From assembly GCA_017425245.1 (NCBI GenBank), contig JAFOOX010000022.1, forward strand, positions 94,666 through 158,665: a DNA stretch of 64,000 nucleotides, given 5' to 3'. A program made the translations under genes and the position numbers. Source of the stretch: Gammaproteobacteria bacterium (lineage in GTDB: Bacteria; Pseudomonadota; Gammaproteobacteria; Enterobacterales; Neiellaceae). The notes below the pieces were generated by a model. The model made no database searches. It saw only the letters and a program-made list of their open reading frames with translations, and was not told the origin of the DNA. Positions 35,209 through 43,956 of this stretch are shown here, piece by piece (position 1 is the first letter of the stretch; every line of letters starts with the position of its first letter).

Positions 35209-35834
35209 GCCTGGCTCCTTGATACGCTGGTGGGATGAAGCGGAAATGTACCATTGGTCAGCCGCTTGGCAATATCTCTGAGCACGTCCTTGAGGTCCTC
35301 TTGGGAGCCTTCCGCATTGAATTCCTCTCGGAGCATGGTCGTGACGTTGAGGAAGTAGACGTTTGTATGTACCGGCAGGTGTGCGTATGCGTTGGGCATC
35401 GTGGGATGAGGTGTGTGCCTCCTCCAGCGAGGGAGGAATACTCCGTTGGCCTCATCGTCAATGTCGATGCCTACCTGTTTCAGTATTGCTCTAGCTTCGT
35501 TTGCTCGTTTGTCATCCCATGCGACAACATGGTGAGCTGCGGCGTTTGGAGGGCCCTTCCTACCGGCTGCAATCATGTTCTCTCGAAGACGTACTGAGTG
35601 GCTGCGCCCGATGATACGCGCCCTGCGTTCGTTATCGACCTGCTCGCGGGTTTTGATGCCTTTGCGCACCAGAATTTCTTCCGCTGCTTCGGTTTCGTAA
35701 GCGTGGACAACATCTCGGAGAAGTGCGGAGGCTCTTGTTGCATCGCCGGTGAGTGCGGTGAGGTTGTGACGGAGTTCGTTGGGGTCGACCTCAATGTACT
35801 TCGTTTCAGTAAGTTGGGGTGAGTGGCGACGCAT
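35205..35834 (-). CDS. AHH-type HNH-fold nuclease toxin
   Basis: 209 residues. The core NAAAHHVVAWDDKRANEARAI followed by LKQVGIDIDDEANGVFLP carries the AHH signature (Ala-His-His, then DxxNGVFLP) of the AHH group of HNH/Endo VII-fold nuclease toxins. The N-terminal 100 residues (coiled, charged) are not a recognised delivery domain. The ATG is backed by a perfect AGGAGG at 4-base spacing; a longer frame is unnecessary. Paired with an Imm11-type gene by ATGA overlap, this is a compact toxin/immunity cassette without visible secretion partners. The target is presumably DNA or RNA. Confidence 0.8.
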   Translation of the reverse strand: MRRHSPQLTETKYIEVDPNELRHNLTALTGDATRASALLRDVVHAYETEAAEEILVRKGIKTREQVDNERRARIIGRSHSVRLRENMIAAGRKGPPNAAAHHVVAWDDKRANEARAILKQVGIDIDDEANGVFLPRWRRHTPHPTMPNAYAHLPVHTNVYFLNVTTMLREEFNAEGSQEDLKDVLRDIAKRLTNGTFPLHPTSVSRSQA

Positions 35835-35959
35835 GTGGCCTCCTTGCTGCCAGTATTCCGAGTCCTTCGGGTGGCCCTTTATACGACGCAAGGAAAGCCT
35901 CATCAAGAGTGGTCAATGGGGTGAGTCCCAGCACACTCGGTTGTGATCTTTCGAGTTCG

Positions 35960-36035
35960 GATTCCCTCCAATGGAGGATGCCTCAGAGGCATGTTGTGGT
36001 TAAATCTGACGGGCGAGACCACCCTTGGTGGTCTC
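35960..36035. repeat. three short 3-base-loop hairpins between toxin gene and tRNA
   Basis: CCTCC-AAT-GGAGG, ATGCCT-CAG-AGGCAT (35978-35992) and GAGACCACC-CTT-GGTGGTCTC (36015-36035, 9 bp perfect). The largest is about 90 bp past the tRNA 3' end and could end its transcript, but no U-run follows. Between the toxin start and the tRNA (about 290 bp) I see nothing else. Confidence 0.6.
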
Positions 36036-36126
36036 ACAGAACTCACGTAGGACTGGCGAGGCGGCCTTTACTGAAGATTTTTGGGACTGGCTGCCTTGCT
36101 GGCGGATATAAATGAAATCATTAGGT

Positions 36127-36200
36127 TGGAGCGGGTGAAGGGAATCGAACCCTCGTATGCAGCTTGGGAAGCTGCCGTTCTACCATTGAACTACACCCGC
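36127..36200 (-). tRNA. glyU: tRNA-Gly (anticodon CCC)
   Basis: A 74-nt cloverleaf on the - strand with acceptor GCGGGTG/CACCCGC, anticodon stem GCAGC/GCTGC with loop TTCCCAA (anticodon CCC), T-arm AGGGTTCGATTCCCT, and encoded TCCA end. It resembles E. coli glyU, which has the same anticodon. Confidence 0.96.
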
Positions 36201-36321
36201 ATCTCGAGGATGCCTGAAAGGCGCGGCCAAGATACGGATTTGGCTGATGTTCGTCAACCACCGTCATCCGCAGGCGACGGTGATCCAAGCCGTCACCGCC
36301 GCCTGTGGGTGAGGTGTCGGG

Positions 36322-38928
36322 TTACCAGTGGCTCCATTCCCCAGTTTGTGGGTCATGGCTGGTCAGCAGCAGCCAACCGTTGGTGACCTTGCGTCTGAAA
36401 TCGGCGTGGCTCGCCAGTAACTGGTCGATACGAGCGCGGGGAGCTTGGATCACCACCAGCAGACGCTGGGGCAGATGACGGCAGTCGCTATCGCTGGCCA
36501 TCACCGACTGCCAAGGCAAACCGGCCAGCAGGTCACTGCCATTGCCCTGCATCACCCCCAGCCCATCGGTGATGGTCTGGGTGGTTTTGCTGCCACTGCC
36601 ATGCAGTTGGGGCGCTACGGTGGAGGCGTAGTACTGCAGGTTGATCCACTGGGCGACGGTGACCGGGCCGCTGACAATGCCGGCCAGCAGGCTACCGTCG
36701 ACATCCGTTTGCCAGGGATAGTTGTGCAGGAACACCCGCGCGCCGAGGTTGTGACCAGCGGTAAAGCTACGCTCAGCGATGATGATCGCCGCATTGCCAA
36801 CCAGTCCCCACTCTGGCCGTACCTCGCTCCAGTCGTCTGTGCGGCGCCAGCTTTCGGCACTGTCGAGCGGAGGCCTGCGCTGAATGTCGGGCAGCTGGGC
36901 AAGGCGCTCGTGGCGCACCGTGGCCAAAGCGGCGGGCAGACTCTGTTCCAGCTGGCGCCAGCTTTTCTCTGCCGCACCATGCAGCGGCGGTGGCTCCAGC
37001 AACTGCAATTGATCCAGGGCGGTTTGATGTTCTGCGGCCACAAATACCGTTTCGGTGGCGATGGCGATCCCTTCGGCTGCAAGGCCCGCGCGTACCGCCG
37101 GTTCGTTGGCCAGCGCCGCCAACACCCGGGCGTTAAAGCCGCCGGCAGCACCGCCGCAGGCGCCACACTCCAGCTTGGCCGCGTAGGGGTTGTTCCGACT
37201 ACGGCTGCCGTGGCCGACGATCACCACCAGTGGCGCAAAGTCACGGGTCAGGCCGATGCCACGCAACGCTTGTGCGGTCAAAGTCACCCGCTGTTCGAGG
37301 CTGAGCCCAAGCGGCAAACCATCGCGAAATCCCTGCTGGTGGAGCGCCAAGCCGACGGGGAGCGGTATGCGGCGGGGCATGGCGGCGGTGAGTTTGGTGC
37401 GCCAGCGGCTGGGCACCAGCCCCTGCCACAGCAGCTGAGCACCGTGCCACAGACCTGAGAGCTCGGGCAGCGTGAGGCTGGCCAGCGGTGAATCTTTGAT
37501 CTGCTGTTCGGCGTGGTCGCAGTTGCGGTCGTCTTCCCACTGCTGGCGGTAATGGCGCAACAATAGCGGCGGTGCGGTTTCGCCCACTTCTGCCAGTGGT
37601 TTGAGGATCACCGGGCAGGCGGCATGTACCTGGTCGCCATTGAGGCTGCGGCTGCGCAAAGGCAGACCGAAAAAGCCGGCGTAACCGTGGGTGGTGAAGG
37701 GCCCTGCATGTTCCAGAGCACGGCGCAGGGGCTCAGAACGTACATCGATACACATCACTAGCTGTGCTAAAGGCCTTTCGCGCCTTGGTAAAGGTGCACC
37801 GTTCTCGCCGCTCCGATCCAGCAACCGCTGCAGCCGCTGACGGTAATCCAGCTCCATGCATTCGAGCCAGATCATCGCCTGGGTCTCGTCATCCAGCGCG
37901 GCGGCCAATGCCAGCCGCTCCTGCTTGTCGCTGGCCCCCATGCGCTGCCATTGCCACGGACTCATCAGCCCATACTGGGCCCAGGCCTTAAGCAGCGGGT
38001 GGCTGTCGGCCGGCTGGACACTTGTCGCTGGCGGTCGATCGCCGGTCAGGGCTCTGCTCAGTGCCAGACGAACGGCCAGATAGTCCACCAAGCTGCTTAG
38101 CTCATCGCCCTGTTGCCGGCCGTGGTAGCGCAGCGTGCCGGCCCAACCCGGCAGAGCAAGCAGTTCGGCTTTGAGGTAGTCGCGCTGCTGCACCTGATCC
38201 GCAGCCCACTGTAACCCCCAGTGCAGGGCAGGGGCTGCGCTGGTCGGGCATTCGGCCAGTCGCCGCCGGGCTTCACGTGGCAGTAATGGGTCCAGCTCGG
38301 CGTAATGGCGCCAACTGGCAAACAGATGGCTACCGGCGCAGGGCCAGGCAGCGCGGTTCTGGCCAAGCGCCAGCTTGCACCAGCGGATGGTTGCCTGATC
38401 AATAAGCTGCTGCACCTGCGGTTGGCCCAATGCCGCCAGCCGCTGGCCTACCGTGGTGACCACTATTTTGCGGGGCCGGACAGGTGCCGGCAGGGTGGTT
38501 GCCAGCTGCTGCCAGTAGCGGCTCATGGCGCTACCAAGGAGCAGGCCGTCGTCGGTTAGTAGTCGCCGTACAAACTGCTGATTGTGTGTTTTGACCCAAC
38601 GCTCGCCGCGTTGGCGTAACCAGCGGTCTATGACGGTGGTCAGCACCTCGGCCTGGAGGTCGCCATGGTGCCAGCGTTGCCGCGCCAGCGCTGGGGCTGG
38701 CAGCATGCTAATGCCAGTCAGCGCCTGATGTTCGCGTGCAGCCTGGGAGAATGGCTGTCTCTCCCAACCGTGCCACGGGCTGCGGGCGGCAAAGGTGGCC
38801 AATGGCCACTGGGGGGCCACCACATCAAGCACGCTGGCTACCAGCTCAACAACGTTCGGTGGCGTATTGGGGCGCTGCGTAAAACTGGCGCTGCGGCGCA
38901 GATTATGAGCGTGCACAGGACTGTTCAT
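36322..38928 (-). CDS. dabA: DabA, inorganic carbon uptake subunit (DUF2309)
   Basis: 868 residues, DUF2309. Studied DabA/DabB complexes energise accumulation of dissolved inorganic carbon; DabA has a beta-carbonic-anhydrase-like zinc site. Motifs fit: Cys and Asp in LVMCIDVRSEPLRRA, His in VVIVGHGSRSRNNPYA and Cys in KLECGACGGAAGG, the predicted zinc ligands and partner. The gene overlaps dabB by 4 bp. In this window it would supply CO2/bicarbonate, perhaps for autotrophy or anaplerosis; no RuBisCO gene is in view. Confidence 0.92.
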   Translation of the reverse strand: MNSPVHAHNLRRSASFTQRPNTPPNVVELVASVLDVVAPQWPLATFAARSPWHGWERQPFSQAAREHQALTGISMLPAPALARQRWHHGDLQAEVLTTVIDRWLRQRGERWVKTHNQQFVRRLLTDDGLLLGSAMSRYWQQLATTLPAPVRPRKIVVTTVGQRLAALGQPQVQQLIDQATIRWCKLALGQNRAAWPCAGSHLFASWRHYAELDPLLPREARRRLAECPTSAAPALHWGLQWAADQVQQRDYLKAELLALPGWAGTLRYHGRQQGDELSSLVDYLAVRLALSRALTGDRPPATSVQPADSHPLLKAWAQYGLMSPWQWQRMGASDKQERLALAAALDDETQAMIWLECMELDYRQRLQRLLDRSGENGAPLPRRERPLAQLVMCIDVRSEPLRRALEHAGPFTTHGYAGFFGLPLRSRSLNGDQVHAACPVILKPLAEVGETAPPLLLRHYRQQWEDDRNCDHAEQQIKDSPLASLTLPELSGLWHGAQLLWQGLVPSRWRTKLTAAMPRRIPLPVGLALHQQGFRDGLPLGLSLEQRVTLTAQALRGIGLTRDFAPLVVIVGHGSRSRNNPYAAKLECGACGGAAGGFNARVLAALANEPAVRAGLAAEGIAIATETVFVAAEHQTALDQLQLLEPPPLHGAAEKSWRQLEQSLPAALATVRHERLAQLPDIQRRPPLDSAESWRRTDDWSEVRPEWGLVGNAAIIIAERSFTAGHNLGARVFLHNYPWQTDVDGSLLAGIVSGPVTVAQWINLQYYASTVAPQLHGSGSKTTQTITDGLGVMQGNGSDLLAGLPWQSVMASDSDCRHLPQRLLVVIQAPRARIDQLLASHADFRRKVTNGWLLLTSHDPQTGEWSHW

Positions 38929-40409
38929 GACTCACTCCGTTGCTGGTTGAGGCTGCGCAGATGGCGCCGATGAAGGTGTTCGGGGTGGGCGTCGATGCAT
39001 GCCGGGTTTGCCTCGGCAGCTGCCACCAGCTGCATGTAGAGCCAGCGCGACCAGCGGTAGCGAGGCATCTGACGGGCGGCCTCCAGCAGCGTTGCGCCGC
39101 CGACAAGCAACACCAGTGCGCCCACCAGCCACGGCCAGGGTGGTGCCGCCGACTGAGGCAGGGGGCCCTCCAGCAGCTGGCGCAGCAGGTACTGCCCGGC
39201 CACAAAAGAGAGGGCCAAGCCGGTCAGCCAAAGCCAGCCGGTCATGCGCTTGAGCGTTGCCCCCAGAGCCGCCAGGGCGTGGCCAGCTGCCATCCCCAGC
39301 AGCAAGGCGCTGAACCAGTCTGCGGCACGTGCATTGCCAGGCAGCAGGGCAACAATAGCCAGGCTCAGGGTGATACCGATGGTCAGCGTTGACAGCAGCT
39401 GGTAACGCCGCCGGAGCGGGGCCGGTTGCGCCAGTTGGCCACCGGCCTGCAGGAATAGATTGGCCTTGAACAGTGCGTGCAGGATCAGATGGATCAGCGC
39501 GGCAATGTAGGCCCCAAGCGCGCACTGCACCAGCATGCAGCCCATCTGGGCGACGGTTGATGCGGCGAGGTGGCGCTTTACCTCCACCTGGACCAATGCC
39601 ATTCCGGCGCCAACCAGCAGTGATATGGCGGCCATAATCAGTAGCAGCGGCTGCGCCCAGCCTACCTGTTCAATCACCCCAGCGTGACTGATGAGCAGCA
39701 GGGCGCCACCATTGACCAACCCGGCGTGCATGATGGCTGACACCGGCGTGGGCGCGACCAGACTGCTCATGAGCCAACGCTGCGCCGGCCACTGGGCGGC
39801 AGGCAAAAAGGCGGCTATCAGCACCAGCGCGGCGATGCCATAGTCGATGGCTACGGTGGGCAGGGTGCCAGCCAAGGCGGGTAAGCCCGATGCTGCGGCC
39901 AGCGCCAGCCAAGAGCAAAACAACACCCGGCCAGCGAGATGCGCGGAGGCTTGCGCGGCGGGCCAGTCACTGGCAACACCGATCAGCCTGACCAGTGCCA
40001 GCAGCGCCAGCCCCCAGCTGATCACCAGCACCAGCGGCGACAGGGTCAGCCAGCTCATGGCTGCACTCAGGGTGGCTATGGCGATCCCGCCCTGCACGCG
40101 GGGCTGGTCGCGGTCACCGAGCAGAAAGCGCAGGCTGAAGCGTTGAATCACGGCGCCGAGTGTCAGGATCAGCGCGGCCAGCAGCCAGCCACTGACGCCG
40201 CGGGTCGGCATTGGGCCGAGTGGTGCCTCAGGGCTGAGCAGCAGGGTCAACAGCGCTGCGGCTGCAGGCAGCAGGGCGAGGGTGGCCATCAGATGGCCGG
40301 GTGCCCGGCGCGGGCGCGGTTGGCAGAGCAATGCCAGTCCTTTGGCAAGGTAGAGAATGGCTGCGGCCAGCCAGATCAGGCCAAGAGCAGTCGAGAAGGT
40401 GATGGTCAT
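38925..40409 (-). CDS. dabB: DabB, proton-translocating-type membrane subunit
   Basis: 494 residues, about 14 hydrophobic helices, related to NADH dehydrogenase subunit NuoL/MrpA antiporter proteins. It has the family stretch around MLVQCALGAYIAALIHLILHALFKANLFL with the conserved His and Lys, and a Lys in VQVEVKRHLAASTVAQMG. DabB is the likely ion path that drives DabA. It is the first gene of the dabBA unit and is divergent from a LysR regulator across a short gap with a palindrome. Confidence 0.9.
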   Translation of the reverse strand: MTITFSTALGLIWLAAAILYLAKGLALLCQPRPRRAPGHLMATLALLPAAAALLTLLLSPEAPLGPMPTRGVSGWLLAALILTLGAVIQRFSLRFLLGDRDQPRVQGGIAIATLSAAMSWLTLSPLVLVISWGLALLALVRLIGVASDWPAAQASAHLAGRVLFCSWLALAAASGLPALAGTLPTVAIDYGIAALVLIAAFLPAAQWPAQRWLMSSLVAPTPVSAIMHAGLVNGGALLLISHAGVIEQVGWAQPLLLIMAAISLLVGAGMALVQVEVKRHLAASTVAQMGCMLVQCALGAYIAALIHLILHALFKANLFLQAGGQLAQPAPLRRRYQLLSTLTIGITLSLAIVALLPGNARAADWFSALLLGMAAGHALAALGATLKRMTGWLWLTGLALSFVAGQYLLRQLLEGPLPQSAAPPWPWLVGALVLLVGGATLLEAARQMPRYRWSRWLYMQLVAAAEANPACIDAHPEHLHRRHLRSLNQQRSES

Positions 40410-40452
40410 CCGGTAACTCCAGCCAATTGCATCCTGAAGCGATGGTATTTAG

Positions 40453-40466
40453 GCTTATGCATAAGC
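40453..40466. promoter_or_regulatory. 14-bp palindrome GCTTATGCATAAGC between dabB and lysR
   Basis: A perfect palindrome in the 96-bp divergent gap, containing TTA-N4-TAA. CbbR-type LysR regulators bind TNA-N7-TNA-like inverted repeats at this kind of location, so this is a good candidate operator for the adjacent regulator on dabBA and on itself. Confidence 0.6.
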
Positions 40467-40505
40467 TCAAATGGGATTTTGTTTTGGCTTTGGAAGCTGT
40501 TACTT

Positions 40506-41432
40506 ATGAATGTCACGCTACGCCAGCTTCAGATATTCTCCCGGGTGGCTGCCTGCGGCAGCTTTACCCGTGCCGCTGAGCAGTTGTTCATGACCCAGCC
40601 GGCGGTGTCGCAACAGATGCGCCAGCTGAGCGAGCAGGTCGGTGAACCCTTGTACGATCTGGTCGGCCGTCGGGTGCGGATCACCGCAGCGGGCCAGCAA
40701 CTGCTGGCGACCTGGCAGGGGATGCAGCAGGAGTGGCAGCGGTTTGAGGAGGAGATGGACGAACGACGGGGGCTGCGGCGCGGCAGTTTACGGCTGGCGG
40801 TCGTCAGCACCGCAAAGTACTTCGTGCCGCGCGCGCTCGGGCCATTCTGCCAGCGCTATCCGGGAATTGACGTGCGTCTGGAAGTTGCCAACCGCGATCG
40901 GGTAGTAGAGCGGATTCAACGCAATCTCGATGATCTTTACGTCATGACTACGCCTCCCTCCCAGCTTGATCTGGTGGCTGAGCCGATTTTGGATAACCCG
41001 CTGGTGGTGATCGCTCCGCCGGGCCACCCCTGCTGCCAGCAGCGACAGGTATCGCTAGCGACCCTGGCGAACGAGCGCTTCATCATGCGTGAAGCGGGCT
41101 CTGGCACCCGTATCAGCATTGAGCAGTATCTGGCCGAACAGCAGCTAAGCCTGAATGTGCGCATGGAGCTGGGCAGCAATGAGGCGATCAAGCAGGCGGT
41201 GGCTGGCGGGCTGGGCTTGTCGATCCTGTCACGCCACGCGCTGCACCGGCTACCGGTGGAAGAGGACGAGGTCGCCATTCTCGACGTGGCGGGTTTTCCG
41301 TTAGCCAGCCAGTGGTATCTGGTCCACCTGAACAGCAAGCGGTTGAGTCTGGCCGCCACCACCTTCCTTGAGCAGCTGAAAGGGTGGTTACCGTCCTATC
41401 GCCACCACAAGGGGTTGACTGATGACGACTAG
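40506..41432 (+). CDS. LysR family regulator, CbbR/RbcR-like
   Basis: 308 residues. N-terminal helix-turn-helix MNVTLRQLQIFSRVAACGSFTRAAEQLF then MTQPAVSQQMRQLSEQVG, and a type 2 periplasmic-binding effector domain. Openings of the kind TLRQLQIFxxVA and the effector region REAGSGTRISIEQYL suggest the CbbR branch that controls carbon-fixation genes. Its divergent placement to dabBA and the palindrome between support control of carbon uptake. The downstream gene overlaps by 11 bp. Confidence 0.83.
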   Translation: MNVTLRQLQIFSRVAACGSFTRAAEQLFMTQPAVSQQMRQLSEQVGEPLYDLVGRRVRITAAGQQLLATWQGMQQEWQRFEEEMDERRGLRRGSLRLAVVSTAKYFVPRALGPFCQRYPGIDVRLEVANRDRVVERIQRNLDDLYVMTTPPSQLDLVAEPILDNPLVVIAPPGHPCCQQRQVSLATLANERFIMREAGSGTRISIEQYLAEQQLSLNVRMELGSNEAIKQAVAGGLGLSILSRHALHRLPVEEDEVAILDVAGFPLASQWYLVHLNSKRLSLAATTFLEQLKGWLPSYRHHKGLTDDD

Positions 41433-42273
41433 TCGTGTGCTGGCTTATCAGGGCCGCCCGGTGCTGGTGGCCACCCGCCACGGCAAAGCAGATCCTCTGC
41501 AACGGCCCTTTGGTCGCTGCCTTGGGGTGAACCTGTGGAGCCCCGCTGATCTCGATACGGATCGCTTTGGCACCTTCAGTGGTGAGGTAGCACGCCCCGG
41601 CTCGCCGGAGGCGATGCTGCACGCCAAGATCCAGCTGGCACGAGCCGAGTATGATGCACCGCTGGCCCTCGCCAGTGAGGGTAGTTACGGCCCTCATCCC
41701 TGGCTGCCGGGGGCTGCACTCGGCCAGGAATGGCTGCTGTGGCAGGACGCGGAACAGAATCTGACGGTGATGGAACAGTTGTGGACTCTGCGCGTTCACT
41801 ATGGCGCTTACGACGTTAGCAGTGTCGCTGAGCTGCGGCCAGCGATGCAGCGCTGCGGCTGGCCGCAGCTGGCGCTCACCTTGGCAACCAGCCAACCGGG
41901 CTTGCCGGTGTACAAGGCGTTGCGTGATTTGAGCGAGATTGAACAATGCTGGCAGCAACTGCAGGCCGCCAGCGGTAGCGCTGTGGTGGTCGCGACCGAT
42001 ATGCGCGCCCACCTTCATCCAGGGCGTCAGCGTGCCATCGGCCGCCTGGGAGCCCGCCTGGCGCATCGTCTGGCCTGCTCCTGTCCTGCCTGTGGGCGAC
42101 CCGGCTTTGGCCGTTGGCAATGGCAGCATGGATTACCCTGCGCCGACTGCGACAGCCCAACCAGTCAGCGCTGGCGCCGCTGGTTGCGGTGCGACCACTG
42201 TGGTCATGGTCAACCCCAGTCAGCCGTGGCTACGTCGGCAGATCCGCGCTGGTGTCCGCGTTGCAATCCCTGA
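41422..42273 (+). CDS. DUF6671 family protein with C-terminal zinc-ribbon cysteines
   Basis: 283 residues. N-terminal VLVATRHGKADPLQRPF and GSYGPHPWLPGAALGQEWLLW resemble the DUF6671 family, whose function is unknown. The C-terminal 70 residues contain four CxxC pairs (CPACG, CADCD, CDHCG, CPRCN), which look like two zinc ribbons. Its start overlaps the LysR gene by 11 bp, so it is cotranscribed with that regulator. It could be an accessory of carbon uptake or of the adjacent nif region; context does not decide. Confidence 0.72.
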   Translation: MTTSRVLAYQGRPVLVATRHGKADPLQRPFGRCLGVNLWSPADLDTDRFGTFSGEVARPGSPEAMLHAKIQLARAEYDAPLALASEGSYGPHPWLPGAALGQEWLLWQDAEQNLTVMEQLWTLRVHYGAYDVSSVAELRPAMQRCGWPQLALTLATSQPGLPVYKALRDLSEIEQCWQQLQAASGSAVVVATDMRAHLHPGRQRAIGRLGARLAHRLACSCPACGRPGFGRWQWQHGLPCADCDSPTSQRWRRWLRCDHCGHGQPQSAVATSADPRWCPRCNP

Positions 42274-42323
42274 AAGGGAACCGCCACAGCATGGGGTTGT
42301 CCGTGGTCTGCTGAATTTAGGTC

Positions 42324-43175
42324 TTAGCCGATCAATTCGGCTACCACCCGCCGTTTAACACGTTCGCGGTGGGCTTTGGCGATCGCTGGCCGGGCTTGTT
42401 CGAAGCTGAGCAGGCGGGCCGGGCGGATCTTCTCACAGCGCACCAGATGCAGGCCGATCACGGTCTCAATCGGCAGGCTAAGGCTGCCTTCGGCCAGCTC
42501 GAACAGGGCATCGTCGATGGCGGGGTAGAGCAGCCCGCGTTTGACCCAGCCGAGCATCCCCTCTTTCAGCGCCGTTGGGCATTCGGAGTAACGGGCCGCC
42601 AGCCGCTCGAACTTGTGGGGATGGGCCAGCAGTTCTTGCCGCAGGCGCAGGATGCGCTGGCGACTCTCGTTGGCGCGGTTGCCAGGAATGTCCGGGTTGA
42701 TGGTGACGAGCAGGTGGCGGGCGAGGCGCTGCTCGGGCAGCACGAACTCGTCACGGTGCAGGTGGTAGTAGAGTGCGGTATCGGTATCGGACAGTGCGGG
42801 GGTCGCGTCGACCAAGGCGTTTAGTACCGCCTCGCTCCACAGCTCGCGGCGCAGCGCTTGGCTCAGGCTGGTTTCATCCAAGCTGTTGCGGGCCATGGTC
42901 TGGTGAAACTCATCCTCACTGGCAAATCGCCCGCGCAGGGTCACCAGCGCCTCGGCCACTGCTGCCAAATCTGGTTTGTGGCTGCTGGCCAGCGGGTGGT
43001 TCACCAGCGCCTGTTCGATCGCTGCCATCTTGTCCAGCGTTTTGCAGTAGCGCAGCTGGTCGGCTGGTGCGATTGCGTCTGGCAGGCACTCGAACTGCTC
43101 CAGTGCCACCCGCAGCTGCAGGTAGGGCGAGGGCGCTGTAGGGGCTACGGGCGTCAGGGCGCGGGCGTTGGCCAT
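42324..43175 (-). CDS. nifM: nitrogenase maturation protein NifM (parvulin-type prolyl isomerase)
   Basis: 283 residues. The C-terminal part has a parvulin domain (RLARHLLVTIN, AARYSECPTALKEGMLGWVKRG, IDDALFELAEGSLSLPIET, GLHLVRCEKI). NifM helps the Fe protein NifH to fold. The N-terminal half with KMAAIEQALVNHP fits the NifM family. I placed the ATG after AGGAG; 47 extra upstream codons in the same frame are not supported. It is the last gene of the nifS operon. Confidence 0.86.
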   Translation of the reverse strand: MANARALTPVAPTAPSPYLQLRVALEQFECLPDAIAPADQLRYCKTLDKMAAIEQALVNHPLASSHKPDLAAVAEALVTLRGRFASEDEFHQTMARNSLDETSLSQALRRELWSEAVLNALVDATPALSDTDTALYYHLHRDEFVLPEQRLARHLLVTINPDIPGNRANESRQRILRLRQELLAHPHKFERLAARYSECPTALKEGMLGWVKRGLLYPAIDDALFELAEGSLSLPIETVIGLHLVRCEKIRPARLLSFEQARPAIAKAHRERVKRRVVAELIG

Positions 43176-43224
43176 AGTCAGTCTCCTCTGGTGCGAGCCG
43201 GGAATGGGGTGGTTGAGCGTTCGT

Positions 43225-43665
43225 TCATGCCGCATCAGCCGGCGACTGTGGATCGCTGTTGTGGGCATATGGAAGCCACTCAAACGCCTGCAGCGGCAGC
43301 TCGCACTGCCAGTCATCGATCTGCACCTGGTAGTGGCTTGGTCGATCGGCCGGGGCGATGACGACCAAGGTGGTGCCGCTGGCCGCCAGCAGCGCCTCGC
43401 CGTGCATCAGGGTGATGGTCAACCGGCCGTACTGAGGTTGCAGCTCAACATCGCGGCAGCCGATTACCAACCCCGCATCACCAAAGTTGACCCGATAGAT
43501 CAGGGTGCGGTTCAGGTGCAGGCCAACGTCTACCACCACGCCGCGGGCACCGGGCTCCAGCAGCGGGGTGCCGCGTTTGCTGTCGGTGGCGCTACCGTCG
43601 TTGCGCACTTGGGTGGTGAGCTGGACCAGCTCACCAGGCAGATAAAGGGCTTCGGCCGGGATCAT
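43225..43665 (-). CDS. nifZ: NifZ family nitrogenase assembly protein
   Basis: 146 residues. The motif set GELVQLTTQVRNDGS, LLEPGARGVVVDVGLHLN, LIYRVNFGDAGLVIGCRDVELQP is the NifZ domain. NifZ assists formation of the P-cluster in the MoFe protein. The C-terminal 50 residues (QLTITLMHG onward) are an extension not seen in short NifZ forms. It sits 15 bp downstream of the Cys-rich gene and 49 bp before nifM. Confidence 0.85.
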   Translation of the reverse strand: MIPAEALYLPGELVQLTTQVRNDGSATDSKRGTPLLEPGARGVVVDVGLHLNRTLIYRVNFGDAGLVIGCRDVELQPQYGRLTITLMHGEALLAASGTTLVVIAPADRPSHYQVQIDDWQCELPLQAFEWLPYAHNSDPQSPADAA

Positions 43666-43680
43666 GGTGCTACCTCCCGC

Positions 43681-43956
43681 TTAATAACTGGCTTGAGGCG
43701 TACCGCCAGCCATGTCACAACTGCTGGCATCGTTGCAACTGGCACAGCCGCCAGAGACGGTGGCCGGCTCTTTGCGTTCGCCGCCGCAGAAGCGCTGCCA
43801 AGCGTTGTCGATGGCGGTATCGATATCATGTCCGCCACAACTGCTTTCTTGCTCCAATAGCTGCCACAGGCGCAGCCGTTCACCGAAGCGCGCCGGCAAT
43901 TCCATACCTTTGGCGGCGAACGTAGCTTTGAGAGCGGTCCAGGCACTATCGTTCAT
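43681..43956 (-). CDS. small Cys-rich protein of unknown function in nif operon
   Basis: 91 residues, soluble. The N-terminal 60 residues are helical and the C-terminal region has GGCASCNDASSCD plus Cys at SSCGG and RFCGG, six Cys in all, which could hold an Fe-S cluster or metal. It occupies the nifW position between nifV and nifZ but does not resemble NifW, which has a longer, Cys-poor sequence. Its start overlaps nifV by 4 bp. Role in nitrogenase assembly is an inference from position. Confidence 0.65.
   Translation of the reverse strand: MNDSAWTALKATFAAKGMELPARFGERLRLWQLLEQESSCGGHDIDTAIDNAWQRFCGGERKEPATVSGGCASCNDASSCDMAGGTPQASY

Noticed and set aside
43681..43956. NifW
   Set aside because: Position fits but length, Cys content and motifs do not.
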